Shown here one piece after another: positions 49,662 through 58,646 of a stretch of DNA of 64,000 nucleotides. Source of the stretch: Tumebacillus amylolyticus. GTDB taxonomy: Bacteria; Bacillota; Bacilli; Tumebacillales; Tumebacillaceae. The position numbers and the translations under genes were made by a program. The DNA is taken from contig NZ_JAEQNB010000001.1 in NCBI RefSeq assembly GCF_016722965.1, positions 847,929-911,928 of the forward strand, given 5' to 3'. The notes beneath the pieces were generated by a model. The model was not told the origin of the DNA. It was given only the letters and a program-made list of their open reading frames with translations, and made no database searches. Each line of letters begins with the position of its first letter. Within the stretch, counting starts at the first letter, position 1.

Positions 49662-49763
49662 GGAAGGCCGTCTAGGGATCCGACGAGGCATGACTCGTGC
49701 TTCGGTTCGAACCAAGCGACGCAAGCGCACAAGCTGTGCGCCACACCGTAGGGATTAAAAGAC
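49662..49763 (+). promoter_or_regulatory. Candidate ykkC-family (guanidine-I-like) riboswitch
   Basis: The leader has GTCTAGGGATCCG at 49670-49682, close to the ykkC 5-prime element TCTAGGGTTCCG. It has ACACCGTAGGGATTAAAAG at 49743-49761, close to the 3-prime element ACACGGxGGGATAAAAG. Two hairpins lie between (ACGAGGCATGACTCGT; GTGCGC with its complement). The 3-prime AAAAGACC is also one arm of the downstream terminator, the expected switch design. The middle GGTCCGAGAG-like motif is only weakly matched, so this may be a variant subtype. Confidence 0.55.
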
Positions 49764-49804
49764 CTCGGAAAGTTCCAATGCTGGGACTTTGCGTGGTCTT
49801 TTTT
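49757..49804 (+). terminator. Riboswitch terminator before the MFS pump
   Basis: AAAAGACC and AAAGTTCC on one side pair with GGGACTTT and GGTCTTTT on the other, followed by extra T. It ends 55 bases before the transporter start. Confidence 0.8.
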
Positions 49805-49859
49805 CTATGGCCAACATTGTCCACCATACACGTACAACAAGTGAAGGGTGGAATACAAA

Positions 49860-51146
49860 ATGGGATTTCGTTCTCTGCATCGCAACTTGAAAATTCGGAT
49901 GGTCGACTCGTTTCTGTCGATGATCCTCGGCAACATGCTGTTTCCGTTCATGACGATCTACTTCGCGCAGCAGTTCGGGGGCAAGACCGCCGGCGTGCTG
50001 CTCATGCTCAACGTCGCGCTCGGGGTTGTCGCAAATTTCTGCGGCGGGTACCTTGCGGATCGGTATGGCCGCCGGACCCTCATGCTGGTTGGCGAAAGCA
50101 TTCGCTTCACGGCGTTTCTCGGGATGATGGTCGCCAACTCGCCTTGGTTCACCTCGCCTCTACTCACGTTCGTGACGTTCACAATCACCGGCCTTTGTTG
50201 GGGCTTGTCGGGGCCGGCGATGGACGCGATGATGGTCGACGTCTCCACACCTGAGAACCGCAAGCTCGTCTACTCCGTTCAGTATTGGAGCGTGAATTTC
50301 TCGCTGATGATCGGCGGGGTGGTGGGCGGGTTCTTTTTCCAAAGCTACAGATTCGAGTTGTTCGTCGCCGTCTGTGCGGCGCAGATGATTTCGCTGCTGC
50401 TCTTAGTGTTCTTTATTGAAGAAACGCATCGCGGCACACACGCGCAAACGCAACAAAAACAAAAGCAAGGCGCCGTCCGCGAGATGCTTGGCAACTACAA
50501 GTTGGTTTTTGCAGACCGTCGCTTCATGGTCTACGTGCTCGCGTCTCTGCTGATGATGTCGGTCGAGTTCATGAACAACTCCTACACGGGGGTCCGCCTC
50601 GCCGACGAGTTCGGCACGCAACATCTGCTCGGACTGCCGATTGACGGGGTGAAAATGTTCGGGATGCTCGGCTCGGAGAACTCGCTGTTCGTCGTCCTGC
50701 TCACGGCATTCGTCTCCGTCTGGATCAAAAAACGCCGTGAACAGCCCCTGCTGATCCTCGGCGTCCTGCTCTACGCAGTCGGATACGCGATGCAAGCGTG
50801 GAGCAACCAACCGCTGCTTCTGTTCCTCTGTATGGGGGTCGCCGTCTGCGGGGAACTGATCTGGGTGCCGATCAAACAATCCCTGATGGCAGACCTCGCG
50901 CCGGAGGAAAACCGCAGTGCGTACATGGCGGTCAACGGCCTCGTCTTTCGCGGGGCGAGCATCCTCGGGTCGCTGGCGGTGACGATTGGCGCATTTCTCC
51001 CGTCTTGGACGATGGCGATTTTGTTCCTGCTCAGCGGCCTTGCCGCGCTCAACCTGCTCCTGCGCGTGCTGAACAACCGCACGGCCACTCGTCGAGTGCA
51101 ATCGCCCATCACAACGCAATCGCAAACAAAAGAGGGGATCGCCTAA
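49860..51146 (+). CDS. MFS multidrug-type efflux transporter
   Basis: The ATG at 49860 with GAAGGGTGG eight bases upstream gives 428 residues with 12 hydrophobic segments. The first half has LSMILGNMLFPFMTIYFAQQFGG and the signature loop GGYLADRYGRRTLMLVGE (about residues 62-79) of the MFS A motif. A central loop (about 200-220, rich in Gln and Lys) splits the halves. It resembles MDR-type MFS proteins. A candidate ykkC-like riboswitch before it suggests export of guanidine-type or biguanide compounds, or another ligand of that riboswitch superfamily. A terminator overlaps its 3-prime end. Confidence 0.85.
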   Translation: MGFRSLHRNLKIRMVDSFLSMILGNMLFPFMTIYFAQQFGGKTAGVLLMLNVALGVVANFCGGYLADRYGRRTLMLVGESIRFTAFLGMMVANSPWFTSPLLTFVTFTITGLCWGLSGPAMDAMMVDVSTPENRKLVYSVQYWSVNFSLMIGGVVGGFFFQSYRFELFVAVCAAQMISLLLLVFFIEETHRGTHAQTQQKQKQGAVREMLGNYKLVFADRRFMVYVLASLLMMSVEFMNNSYTGVRLADEFGTQHLLGLPIDGVKMFGMLGSENSLFVVLLTAFVSVWIKKRREQPLLILGVLLYAVGYAMQAWSNQPLLLFLCMGVAVCGELIWVPIKQSLMADLAPEENRSAYMAVNGLVFRGASILGSLAVTIGAFLPSWTMAILFLLSGLAALNLLLRVLNNRTATRRVQSPITTQSQTKEGIA

Positions 51147-51164
51147 GCGAACCCCTCTTTTTTT
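51129..51164. terminator. Terminator overlapping the end of the MFS gene
   Basis: AAAGAGGGG and CCCCTCTTT form the stem, with the stop codon in the loop, followed by T4. It also serves the convergent DUF6886 gene. Confidence 0.8.
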
Positions 51165-51675
51165 ACATACGTGGCAAGGCATTTCTCATCCGAATCATGG
51201 AGAAGTGCAAAGTCGATTCCGGCAGAGCGTCGTGGAGCGGCCACAAGTTCGGCGTCAGGCGCAGTTCAACGCCCGCTTCCACCAACCGCGTGAGCAGGTC
51301 GCCGACGGGCTCGACTTTCACCGGAGTCACAGCTTCCCGCGACGTGAAGTAGCCCGCGCCGTGGTCTTCCATCGAGAACGTCTCTTCTGGCAGATGGTAG
51401 ACGTACAACTGCGTGGTGCGCAGTTTTTCCAACCAGTACCCCTCGACGGCGATCATCATCCGCACGTCGGGACTTCCCAAAAAACGTCGCACGTCTTCGT
51501 CCGTGCTGCCGTCGATCTTCCACGCACAAACTCGCGGACAATCGCGGGGGAAAAAGTAGATCGGGGCCCGTGCCTCGTCAATCGCCCACACGGCCGGCGG
51601 TTTGCCGGGATGAGACGGGTGCAAACGGGGTTCAAACCGGGCAATCTCCGCTTCTTCGCTGAAATGGTACAGCAT
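51163..51675 (-). CDS. DUF6886-like hypothetical protein
   Basis: The ATG at 51675 lies six bases behind GGAGGG and gives 170 residues; a TTG two codons earlier is less likely. The protein starts MLYHFSEEAEIARFEPR, then PPAVWAIDEARAPIYFFPRDCPRVCAW. GAGYFTSREAVTPVKVEPVGDLLTRLVEAGVELRLTPNLWPLHDALPES comes later. These match a family common in Bacillus and relatives (DUF6886) without known function. The N-terminal YHFSE resembles ADP-ribosyl-transferase-like small domains, but this is only an impression. It is soluble and monocistronic. Confidence 0.75.
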   Translation of the reverse strand: MLYHFSEEAEIARFEPRLHPSHPGKPPAVWAIDEARAPIYFFPRDCPRVCAWKIDGSTDEDVRRFLGSPDVRMMIAVEGYWLEKLRTTQLYVYHLPEETFSMEDHGAGYFTSREAVTPVKVEPVGDLLTRLVEAGVELRLTPNLWPLHDALPESTLHFSMIRMRNALPRM

Positions 51676-51843
51676 CCACAACCCTCCTGACTTGCAATCT
51701 GAGGGGGCTATTATAGCATGAGTTTGGGAAATTACTCCATGCGAAAAAACGACCTAGCCCGAGTCTGACATTGACCAAGCCTTTAACTGGTTGATAAACG
51801 ACCATAGAGCCAAATTTCAATAGTCTTTCTCGACTAGTATTTA

Positions 51844-51872
51844 TTGTCTGGATTTACTAATTATCCTATAAT
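51844..51872 (+). promoter_or_regulatory. Promoter of the Tad-like operon
   Basis: TTGTCT at 51844-51849 and a perfect TATAAT at 51867-51872 are 17 bases apart. Upstream (51690-51840) I see only AT-rich sequence. Confidence 0.8.
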
Positions 51873-51879
51873 AAAAAGG

Positions 51880-52002
51880 GTACAGAGACCTAGTAAGGTC
51901 CTCTTACGAAAGTCCTAAACAAACTTTGCTATTGTAGACGCATGTCGTGCAATTTTAGAAGGTTTTGCTTAGACAGAGCAATGGGGGAGTGAAACACAAG
52001 GC
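51880..52002 (+). other. Untranslated leader of the Tad-like operon with small hairpins
   Basis: About 120 bases separate the predicted transcription start from the first ATG. They can form GACC-TAGTAA-GGTC (51887-51900), AAAGT with ACTTT (about 51909-51927), and TTGCT with AGCAA (about 51965-51981). There is no T-run terminator and no riboswitch motif I recognise. The nearest ribosome site, GGGGGAG, is 13 bases from the ATG. Confidence 0.4.
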
Positions 52003-53088
52003 ATGTCCGTTTTACGACAACGAACGAGTCAACGAACCAAGAAACTGCTGATCGCCGGGGGCATAGGGGCCTTGGGCATGGCGGTCTTATCATCCGGGGT
52101 GTTTGTTTCCGTGATGATTCACAACAGCAACGTCAGCAAGGAACGAGACGCCGAGTACCAGAAGCAGATCGAAGAGAGCCAACAACTTCTGGAAAAAGAA
52201 AAGCAAACCAAGAAAAAAGTCTACGTCGCCGGCAAGGATCTCGAAGTCGGTACTTCCATCAACGCGGGCGATCTCATCGCCGTGGATGTCCCGAACGACG
52301 CGGTACCTGAAGACACCATCACGGAGAGCAACGGAGCGGCGGGGAAGTATTCCAAGATCACGATCAAGAAAAACACCCCCCTCACCAAAGCGATGCTCTA
52401 CGAAGAAGGCGTCACCCCCGACGACATTCGCTCGCAGGAGTTCCGACTCATCCAACTGCCGAGCGACCTCAAACAAAACCAATTTCTCGACGTGCGGATC
52501 AAGTTCCCAACCGGTCAGGACTATATCGTTCTCTCCAAGAAAAAAGTCAAAAACCTCCTCGAAGGCACGATTTGGTTCGACATGGACGAACGGGAGATTC
52601 AGACGTTCTCGTCGGCCATCGTCGACGCGTTCCAAAACGGCGCGACCATCTACGGCCTTTCCTATGTAGATCCGTATGTCCAAAACCGCTCGATGGTGGA
52701 CTATCCGGTCAACGCGATGGTGCGCACCCGCATCCAAGCCGACCCGAACATCCTGTCCATCGCCAAGAGTCGTCTCGAAGAAACGGCCCGCTTGAACTTG
52801 GAAGCCAACTTGAAAGTCCAAGGCGGTGCCGGAGCAGCGCTTACGGCGATCAACTTCAACGCTCCGTCGCCGAATTCGAGCCTCTATCCGGGCGCGGGAA
52901 GTGCTTCGAAACCGAGCGGCGGTTCCGGCGCGACTTCACCGAGCACAGGTTCGGGCAACTCCGCGAACAACTCGCAGAACGCGAACAAACCTGCCGTCGC
53001 AGCACCGGGCAGCACCTTGCAGAACCAATCGGGAGACGCGCAGAAGTCTATTTTTGAAAACAATGTCGACCACGTTGTGTCGCCGTAG
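52003..53088 (+). CDS. CpaB/RcpC-like SAF-domain protein
   Basis: The 361-residue protein has an N-terminal membrane segment (about residues 16-38, LIAGGIGALGMAVLSSGVFV). A Lys/Glu coiled coil (45-70) and an SAF domain follow. The SAF domain has VYVAGKDLEVGTSINAGDLIAVDVPNDAVPEDTI and KNTPLTKAMLYEE, where T-S-I-N-A-G-D-L is the domain core. Then comes a beta-rich CpaB-like region (QFLDVRIKFPTGQDYIVLSKKKVKNL). The last 75 residues are a Ser/Gly/Pro/Asn-rich tail. CpaB/RcpC belongs to Tad pilus systems, where it aids assembly outside the membrane. It is the first gene of the long operon. Confidence 0.82.
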   Translation: MSVLRQRTSQRTKKLLIAGGIGALGMAVLSSGVFVSVMIHNSNVSKERDAEYQKQIEESQQLLEKEKQTKKKVYVAGKDLEVGTSINAGDLIAVDVPNDAVPEDTITESNGAAGKYSKITIKKNTPLTKAMLYEEGVTPDDIRSQEFRLIQLPSDLKQNQFLDVRIKFPTGQDYIVLSKKKVKNLLEGTIWFDMDEREIQTFSSAIVDAFQNGATIYGLSYVDPYVQNRSMVDYPVNAMVRTRIQADPNILSIAKSRLEETARLNLEANLKVQGGAGAALTAINFNAPSPNSSLYPGAGSASKPSGGSGATSPSTGSGNSANNSQNANKPAVAAPGSTLQNQSGDAQKSIFENNVDHVVSP

Positions 53089-53106
53089 GGAGGAGGCCCT
53101 GAGATC

Positions 53107-53811
53107 ATGAAAAAAATGCTGTTTGCAGGCGCCTGTGACAAAAGCGACCTCCTGCTGTACATCGGCAAAGTGCTCGCATTGGCCGACCAAAAAGTCCTGA
53201 TCGTCGACGCCACCCGCGAGCATCTCTACCAATACTCCGTGCCGAACATCGACCGGGAGTACCACGTCACCGAATTCGAGGGTTTCGACGTGGCGAACGG
53301 GTTCACTTCCTATGAAAGCTTGCAAACCTACATGGATGCCGAGCAAGAAAAACTCGACGCCTACGATTGCTTGCTGATCGACACCGACCGCCCCGATGCG
53401 GTGGCCACGTGGGGCGAGATTGAGCATTACGCGCTGGTCACCACGTATGAAAAACGCACCGTGCGCGCCAATCAGGATCTGATCGAAGGAATTTTCTCCG
53501 CACGGCGCGACGAGAGCGAAGTGCTTTTTCAAAAAGTGATCTTGCGCGAAGTCGATTGCCAGATTAACGAGGAGTACGTCGAGTCGACGATTTCGGAATA
53601 CCCGATCCAATGGTCTGATCCGTCGTATCCGGTGTTCTTCGACGACGTGGACTTTGCGGTGAAGATCGAGAACCAATTCAACGAACGCTTGGCGATGAAG
53701 CGTCTCTCCAAACCGTTCAAGCAAGGGATTCAAGACCTCGCCCTGCTCATCTCCGGTCTGCCGGACTCCGACATCAAGAAAGCGCTCAAACAGGCAGAGA
53801 GGAGCAAGTAA
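53107..53811 (+). CDS. Degenerate CpaE/MinD-like protein A
   Basis: The 234-residue protein follows a MinD/CpaE-type outline but with a broken P-loop. It starts KMLFAGACDKSDLLLYIGKVLALADQKVLIVDAT, where the G-K-T of Walker A is replaced by ACDKSD. LIDTDRPD stands at the Walker B position. The C-terminal half is helical. In Tad systems CpaE-like ATPases position the machine. ATP hydrolysis looks unlikely here. It sits between the CpaB-like gene (18-base gap) and a second degenerate paralogue (3-base gap). Confidence 0.65.
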   Translation: MKKMLFAGACDKSDLLLYIGKVLALADQKVLIVDATREHLYQYSVPNIDREYHVTEFEGFDVANGFTSYESLQTYMDAEQEKLDAYDCLLIDTDRPDAVATWGEIEHYALVTTYEKRTVRANQDLIEGIFSARRDESEVLFQKVILREVDCQINEEYVESTISEYPIQWSDPSYPVFFDDVDFAVKIENQFNERLAMKRLSKPFKQGIQDLALLISGLPDSDIKKALKQAERSK

Positions 53812-53814
53812 GTC

Positions 53815-54639
53815 ATGGGACAAGTCGCATTCTGGGGCAACGCGCACGGGCAAGTCGCCACGACCGCCAACGTCGTCGCCTCCGCCACGATTATCGGCCT
53901 CGAATACGCCCTGCGCACGCTGGTTGCCCACACGCATTGGTCGCGCTCCACGTTGGAGTCGGCGTTTCTCAAGTATTTCACCGGACGTGAAGACTCGTTG
54001 ATCACGTTCAACGACACCGGTCTCGACGCGCTGGAACGTCTCGCACGCAGCGGCCGTCTGACGCCGGAGATCATCCAAGACTACACCAACCCGATTCTCA
54101 AGGACCGTCTCGACCTGCTGACCGGGACGACCAAGCCGGATGAAGCGATGTTCGAATCGATTCACGAGGTCATCCAAGGGATTTTTTACGCGGCGAAGCA
54201 ATTCTACAACTTGACGTTGCTCGACTTGAACTCGGGGCAGCAGAACCAGCTCTCGATGACGATGCTCCAAGGCTCCGACCTGATCGTCGTCAACCTCAAC
54301 CAGAACATCAACTTGCTGGAGCGCTTTTTCTCCAAGGAGGACTGGCCGGAGATTCTCAACGAGAAACCGTTCATCGTCGTGCTCGGTTCCTACGATCCGC
54401 AGTCGAAGTATTCCGCCCAGAACATTGCTCGCCGCTTCCGGTACAAAGACCCGATCTACACCGTTCCGTACTGCACCGATTTTCTCGATGCGCTCAACGA
54501 CCGCAAAGTCCTCGACTTTTTCCTGCGCAACCGCAGTGTGACCAAGCTCCACGACAACTACTTCTTCATGCAGGAGATTCGCCGCCTCGCGCGCGCAATC
54601 GTCGACCATCTCGGTCTCAACTTGGAGATGGACGCGTGA
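53815..54639 (+). CDS. Degenerate CpaE/MinD-like protein B
   Basis: The 274-residue protein begins MGQVAFWGNAHGQVATTANVVASATIIGLEY, which aligns with the G-K-G-G-V-G-K-T-T region of MinD/CpaE but lacks the P-loop Lys (HGQVATTAN). TLLDLNSGQQNQLSMTMLQGSDLIVVNLNQN matches the D-L-x-x-G and V-x-N positions of ParA-type proteins. It could be a structural, non-hydrolysing partner in the Tad-like complex. It lies 3 bases after protein A and 13 bases before the ATPase gene. Confidence 0.68.
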   Translation: MGQVAFWGNAHGQVATTANVVASATIIGLEYALRTLVAHTHWSRSTLESAFLKYFTGREDSLITFNDTGLDALERLARSGRLTPEIIQDYTNPILKDRLDLLTGTTKPDEAMFESIHEVIQGIFYAAKQFYNLTLLDLNSGQQNQLSMTMLQGSDLIVVNLNQNINLLERFFSKEDWPEILNEKPFIVVLGSYDPQSKYSAQNIARRFRYKDPIYTVPYCTDFLDALNDRKVLDFFLRNRSVTKLHDNYFFMQEIRRLARAIVDHLGLNLEMDA

Positions 54640-54652
54640 GGAGGGGGAACTG

Positions 54653-56548
54653 ATGTCGTACTTTTGGATCAACCTCCTGCTGATCATCGCGGTGTTGCTG
54701 TTGGTCGGGGTGTTCGTTTTCTTCAAACTGACAGACAAAAAAGACCTGCCCGATAAAAAAGTCACCGACGAGCGCAAGTACAACCTCGACGCGCTGACCG
54801 AGTACGTCAAACGAACCCTGCACGAGATGACGAACTCCAACCTCTACGACTTGGGCCTCTCCGCCGAAGAGTTCCGCCGCCGCAAGAACAAGCGCGCCGA
54901 ACTGAAAAAAGCCCTCAAGGGCTGCACCAGCGGAGACATCAACGACAAGAACTACGTGAAGTTTTTCATCTTCGATCTGCTTCTCAAAACCTACGGCCTC
55001 AACGACCTCAACATCAACCTCGTGATTCCGTTTGAAGACCGTCAGCGCTTGAGCCCGCAGGACAAGTTCGAGATCTTGCTCTACCATTTCAAGAAAAAGC
55101 ACGGCTACAACGCGCTCGCCGAGCTGATCAAAAAGTACGACCTCGACTCCACCAAGCATGTGATCGAAGAGGGCAAGACCCCGTCGTACATCATCACCGC
55201 GCAAGAGATCGAGCTCATTTTCAAAAAAGAAGTCCGTCGTCTGCTGTTCGAAGACAAGTTGCACATCATCGTCCAACGCATCTACCAGACCTACAAAGGC
55301 TTCTCCGTCATCGACGAGATTCGCGACATGAACATCGACGGCATCTCCGGCGGGGTTTCCGGTCTGCCGGCCTCGTTCATCCAGCAAACGGGCGAGTTTG
55401 AACTGTACGCCAAACAGATGAAGAAACCGGTCCCGAAGTCGCACGACTCGATCTGGCTGTTCTACCGCGGGAAGTCGATTCACCTGCAATGCATCTCGTT
55501 TGGCTCGGAGCTTGAACTCAAGCGCGTCTGCCAGAACATCTACAAGTACAACAACCCCGGCCAACTCTCCGAATCGAACGGGTTCAAAGTCAACGAGATG
55601 AAGGACGGCTCTCGCGTCGTCGTCGTCCGTCCGAACTTTGCCGAGTCGTGGGCGTTTTTCGTCCGGAAGTTCGATGTGCCGAACGCCTCGCTGGAACAAC
55701 TGATCCGCGATCCGGGGGCAGAGCTCCCGATTACGCTGATTCAGTATCTGGTCAAGGGCTGTCGGATCACATCGGTCACCGGGTCGCAAGGCTCGGGAAA
55801 AACCACGCTGCTGATGGCGATGGTGCGTTACATCAACGCCGCGTTCAACATCCGCGTGCAAGAGATGGCGTTCGAGTTGCATCTGCGAAAAATCTACCAC
55901 GACCGCAACATCCTCTCGTTCCGCGAAACCGACACGATTTCCGGACAAGCGGGTCTCGACGTGCAGAAGAAAACGGACGGGACCGTCAACATCCTCGGGG
56001 AAGTTGCGACCGACCCGGTTGCCGCGTGGATGATTCAGATGTCGCAGGTGGCGTCGCTTTTCACCCTCTTCACGCACCATGCCAAGACGTTCCGCGACCT
56101 CGTGTTCTCCCTGCGCAACTCGTTGCTCAAAACGGGGATGTTCAACAACGAGACGATCGCCGAACAGCAGGTCATCTCCGTCATCAACTTCGACATTCAT
56201 TTGAAGCGGGACTTTGATGGGAAGCGCTACATCGAGCGGATCACCGAGTGCGTGCCGCTCGACTATCAACATCTGCCCTACCCCGAAGATTTCAAAGCGG
56301 CGAACACGCTGGAGGAAAAACTCGACCGCTTCATGAGCACGGCGACCGAGTACTTCAAGCGCACGACAGACCGCCAATGGTTCGAGTCGCGCAACCTCGT
56401 CGAATTCCGCAACGGGGAGTATGTCGCCGTCCATCCGCTTTCCGACCGCAACTTGCACGAGATGTGCGAGCACATGTCGGCCGAGGACGAGCAGGCGTTC
56501 CGCGACTTCCTCCAAGCGAATTGGGGGGCGACGCCTCTTGAATCTTAA
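54653..56548 (+). CDS. tadA-like: CpaF/TadA-like secretion ATPase with N-terminal membrane anchor
   Basis: The 631-residue protein has a membrane segment at residues 4-24 (FWINLLLIIAVLLLVGVFVFF), unusual for CpaF/TadA, which are normally cytoplasmic. A helical region (40-220) is followed by the type II/IV secretion ATPase domain. The Walker A motif GSQGSGKTTLL is at residues 377-387, and NILGEVATDPVAAWMIQMSQ carries the Walker B region. FTHHAKTFRDLVFSLRNSLL follows as the His box. It would power assembly of pilin-like subunits. It is flanked by the degenerate CpaE-like gene and the fused TadB/C gene, which overlaps its end by 11 bases. Confidence 0.85.
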   Translation: MSYFWINLLLIIAVLLLVGVFVFFKLTDKKDLPDKKVTDERKYNLDALTEYVKRTLHEMTNSNLYDLGLSAEEFRRRKNKRAELKKALKGCTSGDINDKNYVKFFIFDLLLKTYGLNDLNINLVIPFEDRQRLSPQDKFEILLYHFKKKHGYNALAELIKKYDLDSTKHVIEEGKTPSYIITAQEIELIFKKEVRRLLFEDKLHIIVQRIYQTYKGFSVIDEIRDMNIDGISGGVSGLPASFIQQTGEFELYAKQMKKPVPKSHDSIWLFYRGKSIHLQCISFGSELELKRVCQNIYKYNNPGQLSESNGFKVNEMKDGSRVVVVRPNFAESWAFFVRKFDVPNASLEQLIRDPGAELPITLIQYLVKGCRITSVTGSQGSGKTTLLMAMVRYINAAFNIRVQEMAFELHLRKIYHDRNILSFRETDTISGQAGLDVQKKTDGTVNILGEVATDPVAAWMIQMSQVASLFTLFTHHAKTFRDLVFSLRNSLLKTGMFNNETIAEQQVISVINFDIHLKRDFDGKRYIERITECVPLDYQHLPYPEDFKAANTLEEKLDRFMSTATEYFKRTTDRQWFESRNLVEFRNGEYVAVHPLSDRNLHEMCEHMSAEDEQAFRDFLQANWGATPLES

Positions 56549-58631
56549 TCTCATCCTCTATACGGTCATCGGCGTTTCACTCGGCCTCTTTTTCCTTCTC
56601 TTGATCGCGTTTCAGATCATACGCCGACGTCAGGGTTCGAACTCTTCGTTTCAAGTGCAGAAGGGTTACTCCGACCTGATTGAACCGAATCAAAAAACCA
56701 CGCGGCAACGCCTGGTGAACTTTTTCCAAAAATCGTACGTGTTGTTCTCCCGCACGCCGCTTCTGGAAAGCTACACGGCGAAGATTCGCAAGCGTCTGTC
56801 CACGATTCACTCCTACGATGAATTCACGATGCGCAAGGAGACGATGAAGATCGCCTACTTGACGCTCGGGATTCTGTTCGTGGCGGTGGTTCTGCTGGTG
56901 TTGGTCAACCGCGACCCGACGTTCCTCGCGATGGTCGTCGTGGCGGTGGTCGTCATCAACGGGATGTTGATCGACACGTTCGTCGGGCGGGTCGAGGACC
57001 GCTTGCTGAAGCAACTCTCTCATCTCATGACCGACGTGCGGCATTACTACCACCAGCACGGCATGGTCGAGGAAGCGATTTACGAAGCGGGGCAGGTCTC
57101 CAAGTACGAAGCGCAACTGCATGCCGAGCGCATCTACGAGGTCTTGACCGCCAACGACCCGCAGGACGAGTTGGAGAACTACTACGAAGTCGCGCCGACT
57201 CGCTTTTTGAAAGGATTCGCCGGCATCTCGTTTCTCGTCAAAGAGTACGGGGACAAGACGATCAACAACGGCTCGATGTACTTGAACGGGTTGAGCCGTC
57301 TCACGCAGGAGATCAACTTGGAAATTCTGCGTCGGGACCGTCTGCGCTACCTGTTCAGCGGGCTGACGATCATCTCGCTGGCCCCGATCTTTTTTACCAA
57401 ACCGATTGAAATCTGGGCGCGGGGACACTTCCCGTCGATGGATGATTTTTATACGGGTAAGATCGGGTTTTTCACCAAGATGATTATCTTTGCGGTGATT
57501 TTGATCTCCTACGTCCTCCTGCGCAAGATGCAGGAGAACGACGAGGGCAAGTACGCCGCCAAAGCCACCCGCACCAAATGGGAGAAAAAAGTCTACGAAC
57601 TCCCCGCCGTCGCGTGGATCGTAGACCGCATGGTGCCGGGTCAGCACACCAAGCAGCATTTCAAACTCACGCGGCTGTTGAAAGACACGTCCTCTCCGCT
57701 GACGATCGAATGGTTGTACTTGCAACGAATCTTGCTGTGCCTCGCGACGTTCGTGGTCTTGATCTCGACGACGCTGTACATGCACCATGTCTCCAAGCAG
57801 AACGTGCTGTATGCGCCGACCAAGAACACGACGTTGTTCGGTCAGCTCTCCCCGGAAGAAGAGAAAAAAGCCGAGGAGCTCACGATATCCGACCGCAAGA
57901 TCATCGAAAGCGTGCAGGACGAACCGGACCCGAAAAAAAGAGAAGGCGCAGTCCGCGCCGCCGTCAAGGTGAAAGCGGGCCGCGACGCTTCCAAAGAAGC
58001 GGTGAACAAAGACGCCGCACGGGTTCTGAAAAAGCTCGACACGATGGAGAACGAGTATTTCAAGTGGTGGGAATTGGTCATCGCCGTCGGGGTCGCGACG
58101 GGCGGCTACTTCCTCCCGCTGTGGATGATCGAGTTTCGCAGACGGATGCGCGAGATGGACATGCAGAACGAGGTCGATCAGTTCCATACGATCATCGCGA
58201 TGCTTTCGGAAATCGAGCGCATCTCCGTCGAGAACATCTTGGAATGGATGGAGCGCTTCGCCGTCATCTTCCGTCAACCGCTCCAAGTCTGCCTCATGGA
58301 CTACGAGGCCGGGGGAGAAAAAGCGATGGAGCAGCTCAAGGAAGACGCGCCGTTCGTGCCGTTTGTCCGCACGGTTGAGCGTCTGCTCGTCGCCGTGGAG
58401 AAAATTCCGATTCGCCAAGCGTTCGACGATCTCGAAACCGAACGGGTGTATTACCAAGAGCAACGCAAGGAGCAGTACGAGCGCATCATCAACGAGAAAG
58501 CAAGTTGGGGTAAAATGATCGGGTTTGTTCCGATGTATGCGCTGGTGTTCCTGTATCTCGTCATTCCGCTCATTCTGATGTCGATGAACCAGATGAGCAC
58601 GTATTTCAACCAGATCCAGACGATTCAGTGA
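56538..58631 (+). CDS. Fused TadB/TadC-like inner-membrane platform protein
   Basis: The start is TTG at 56538 behind GGGGGG, overlapping the ATPase stop; the protein has 697 residues, about the sum of TadB plus TadC. About eight hydrophobic segments are visible, near residues 5-28, 112-131, 136-152, 272-293, 310-332, 395-417, 510-532 and 662-684. Two T2SSF-like helical modules can be seen, one around RVEDRLLKQLSHLMTDVRHYYHQHG and one around NEVDQFHTIIAMLSEIERISVENILEWMERFAVIFRQPLQ. A long charged insertion (about 440-510) lies between. It is the expected partner of the ATPase. The fusion call is from pattern, not alignment. Confidence 0.75.
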   Translation: MNLNLILYTVIGVSLGLFFLLLIAFQIIRRRQGSNSSFQVQKGYSDLIEPNQKTTRQRLVNFFQKSYVLFSRTPLLESYTAKIRKRLSTIHSYDEFTMRKETMKIAYLTLGILFVAVVLLVLVNRDPTFLAMVVVAVVVINGMLIDTFVGRVEDRLLKQLSHLMTDVRHYYHQHGMVEEAIYEAGQVSKYEAQLHAERIYEVLTANDPQDELENYYEVAPTRFLKGFAGISFLVKEYGDKTINNGSMYLNGLSRLTQEINLEILRRDRLRYLFSGLTIISLAPIFFTKPIEIWARGHFPSMDDFYTGKIGFFTKMIIFAVILISYVLLRKMQENDEGKYAAKATRTKWEKKVYELPAVAWIVDRMVPGQHTKQHFKLTRLLKDTSSPLTIEWLYLQRILLCLATFVVLISTTLYMHHVSKQNVLYAPTKNTTLFGQLSPEEEKKAEELTISDRKIIESVQDEPDPKKREGAVRAAVKVKAGRDASKEAVNKDAARVLKKLDTMENEYFKWWELVIAVGVATGGYFLPLWMIEFRRRMREMDMQNEVDQFHTIIAMLSEIERISVENILEWMERFAVIFRQPLQVCLMDYEAGGEKAMEQLKEDAPFVPFVRTVERLLVAVEKIPIRQAFDDLETERVYYQEQRKEQYERIINEKASWGKMIGFVPMYALVFLYLVIPLILMSMNQMSTYFNQIQTIQ

Positions 58632-58646
58632 GGAGGCTTTTACCAG

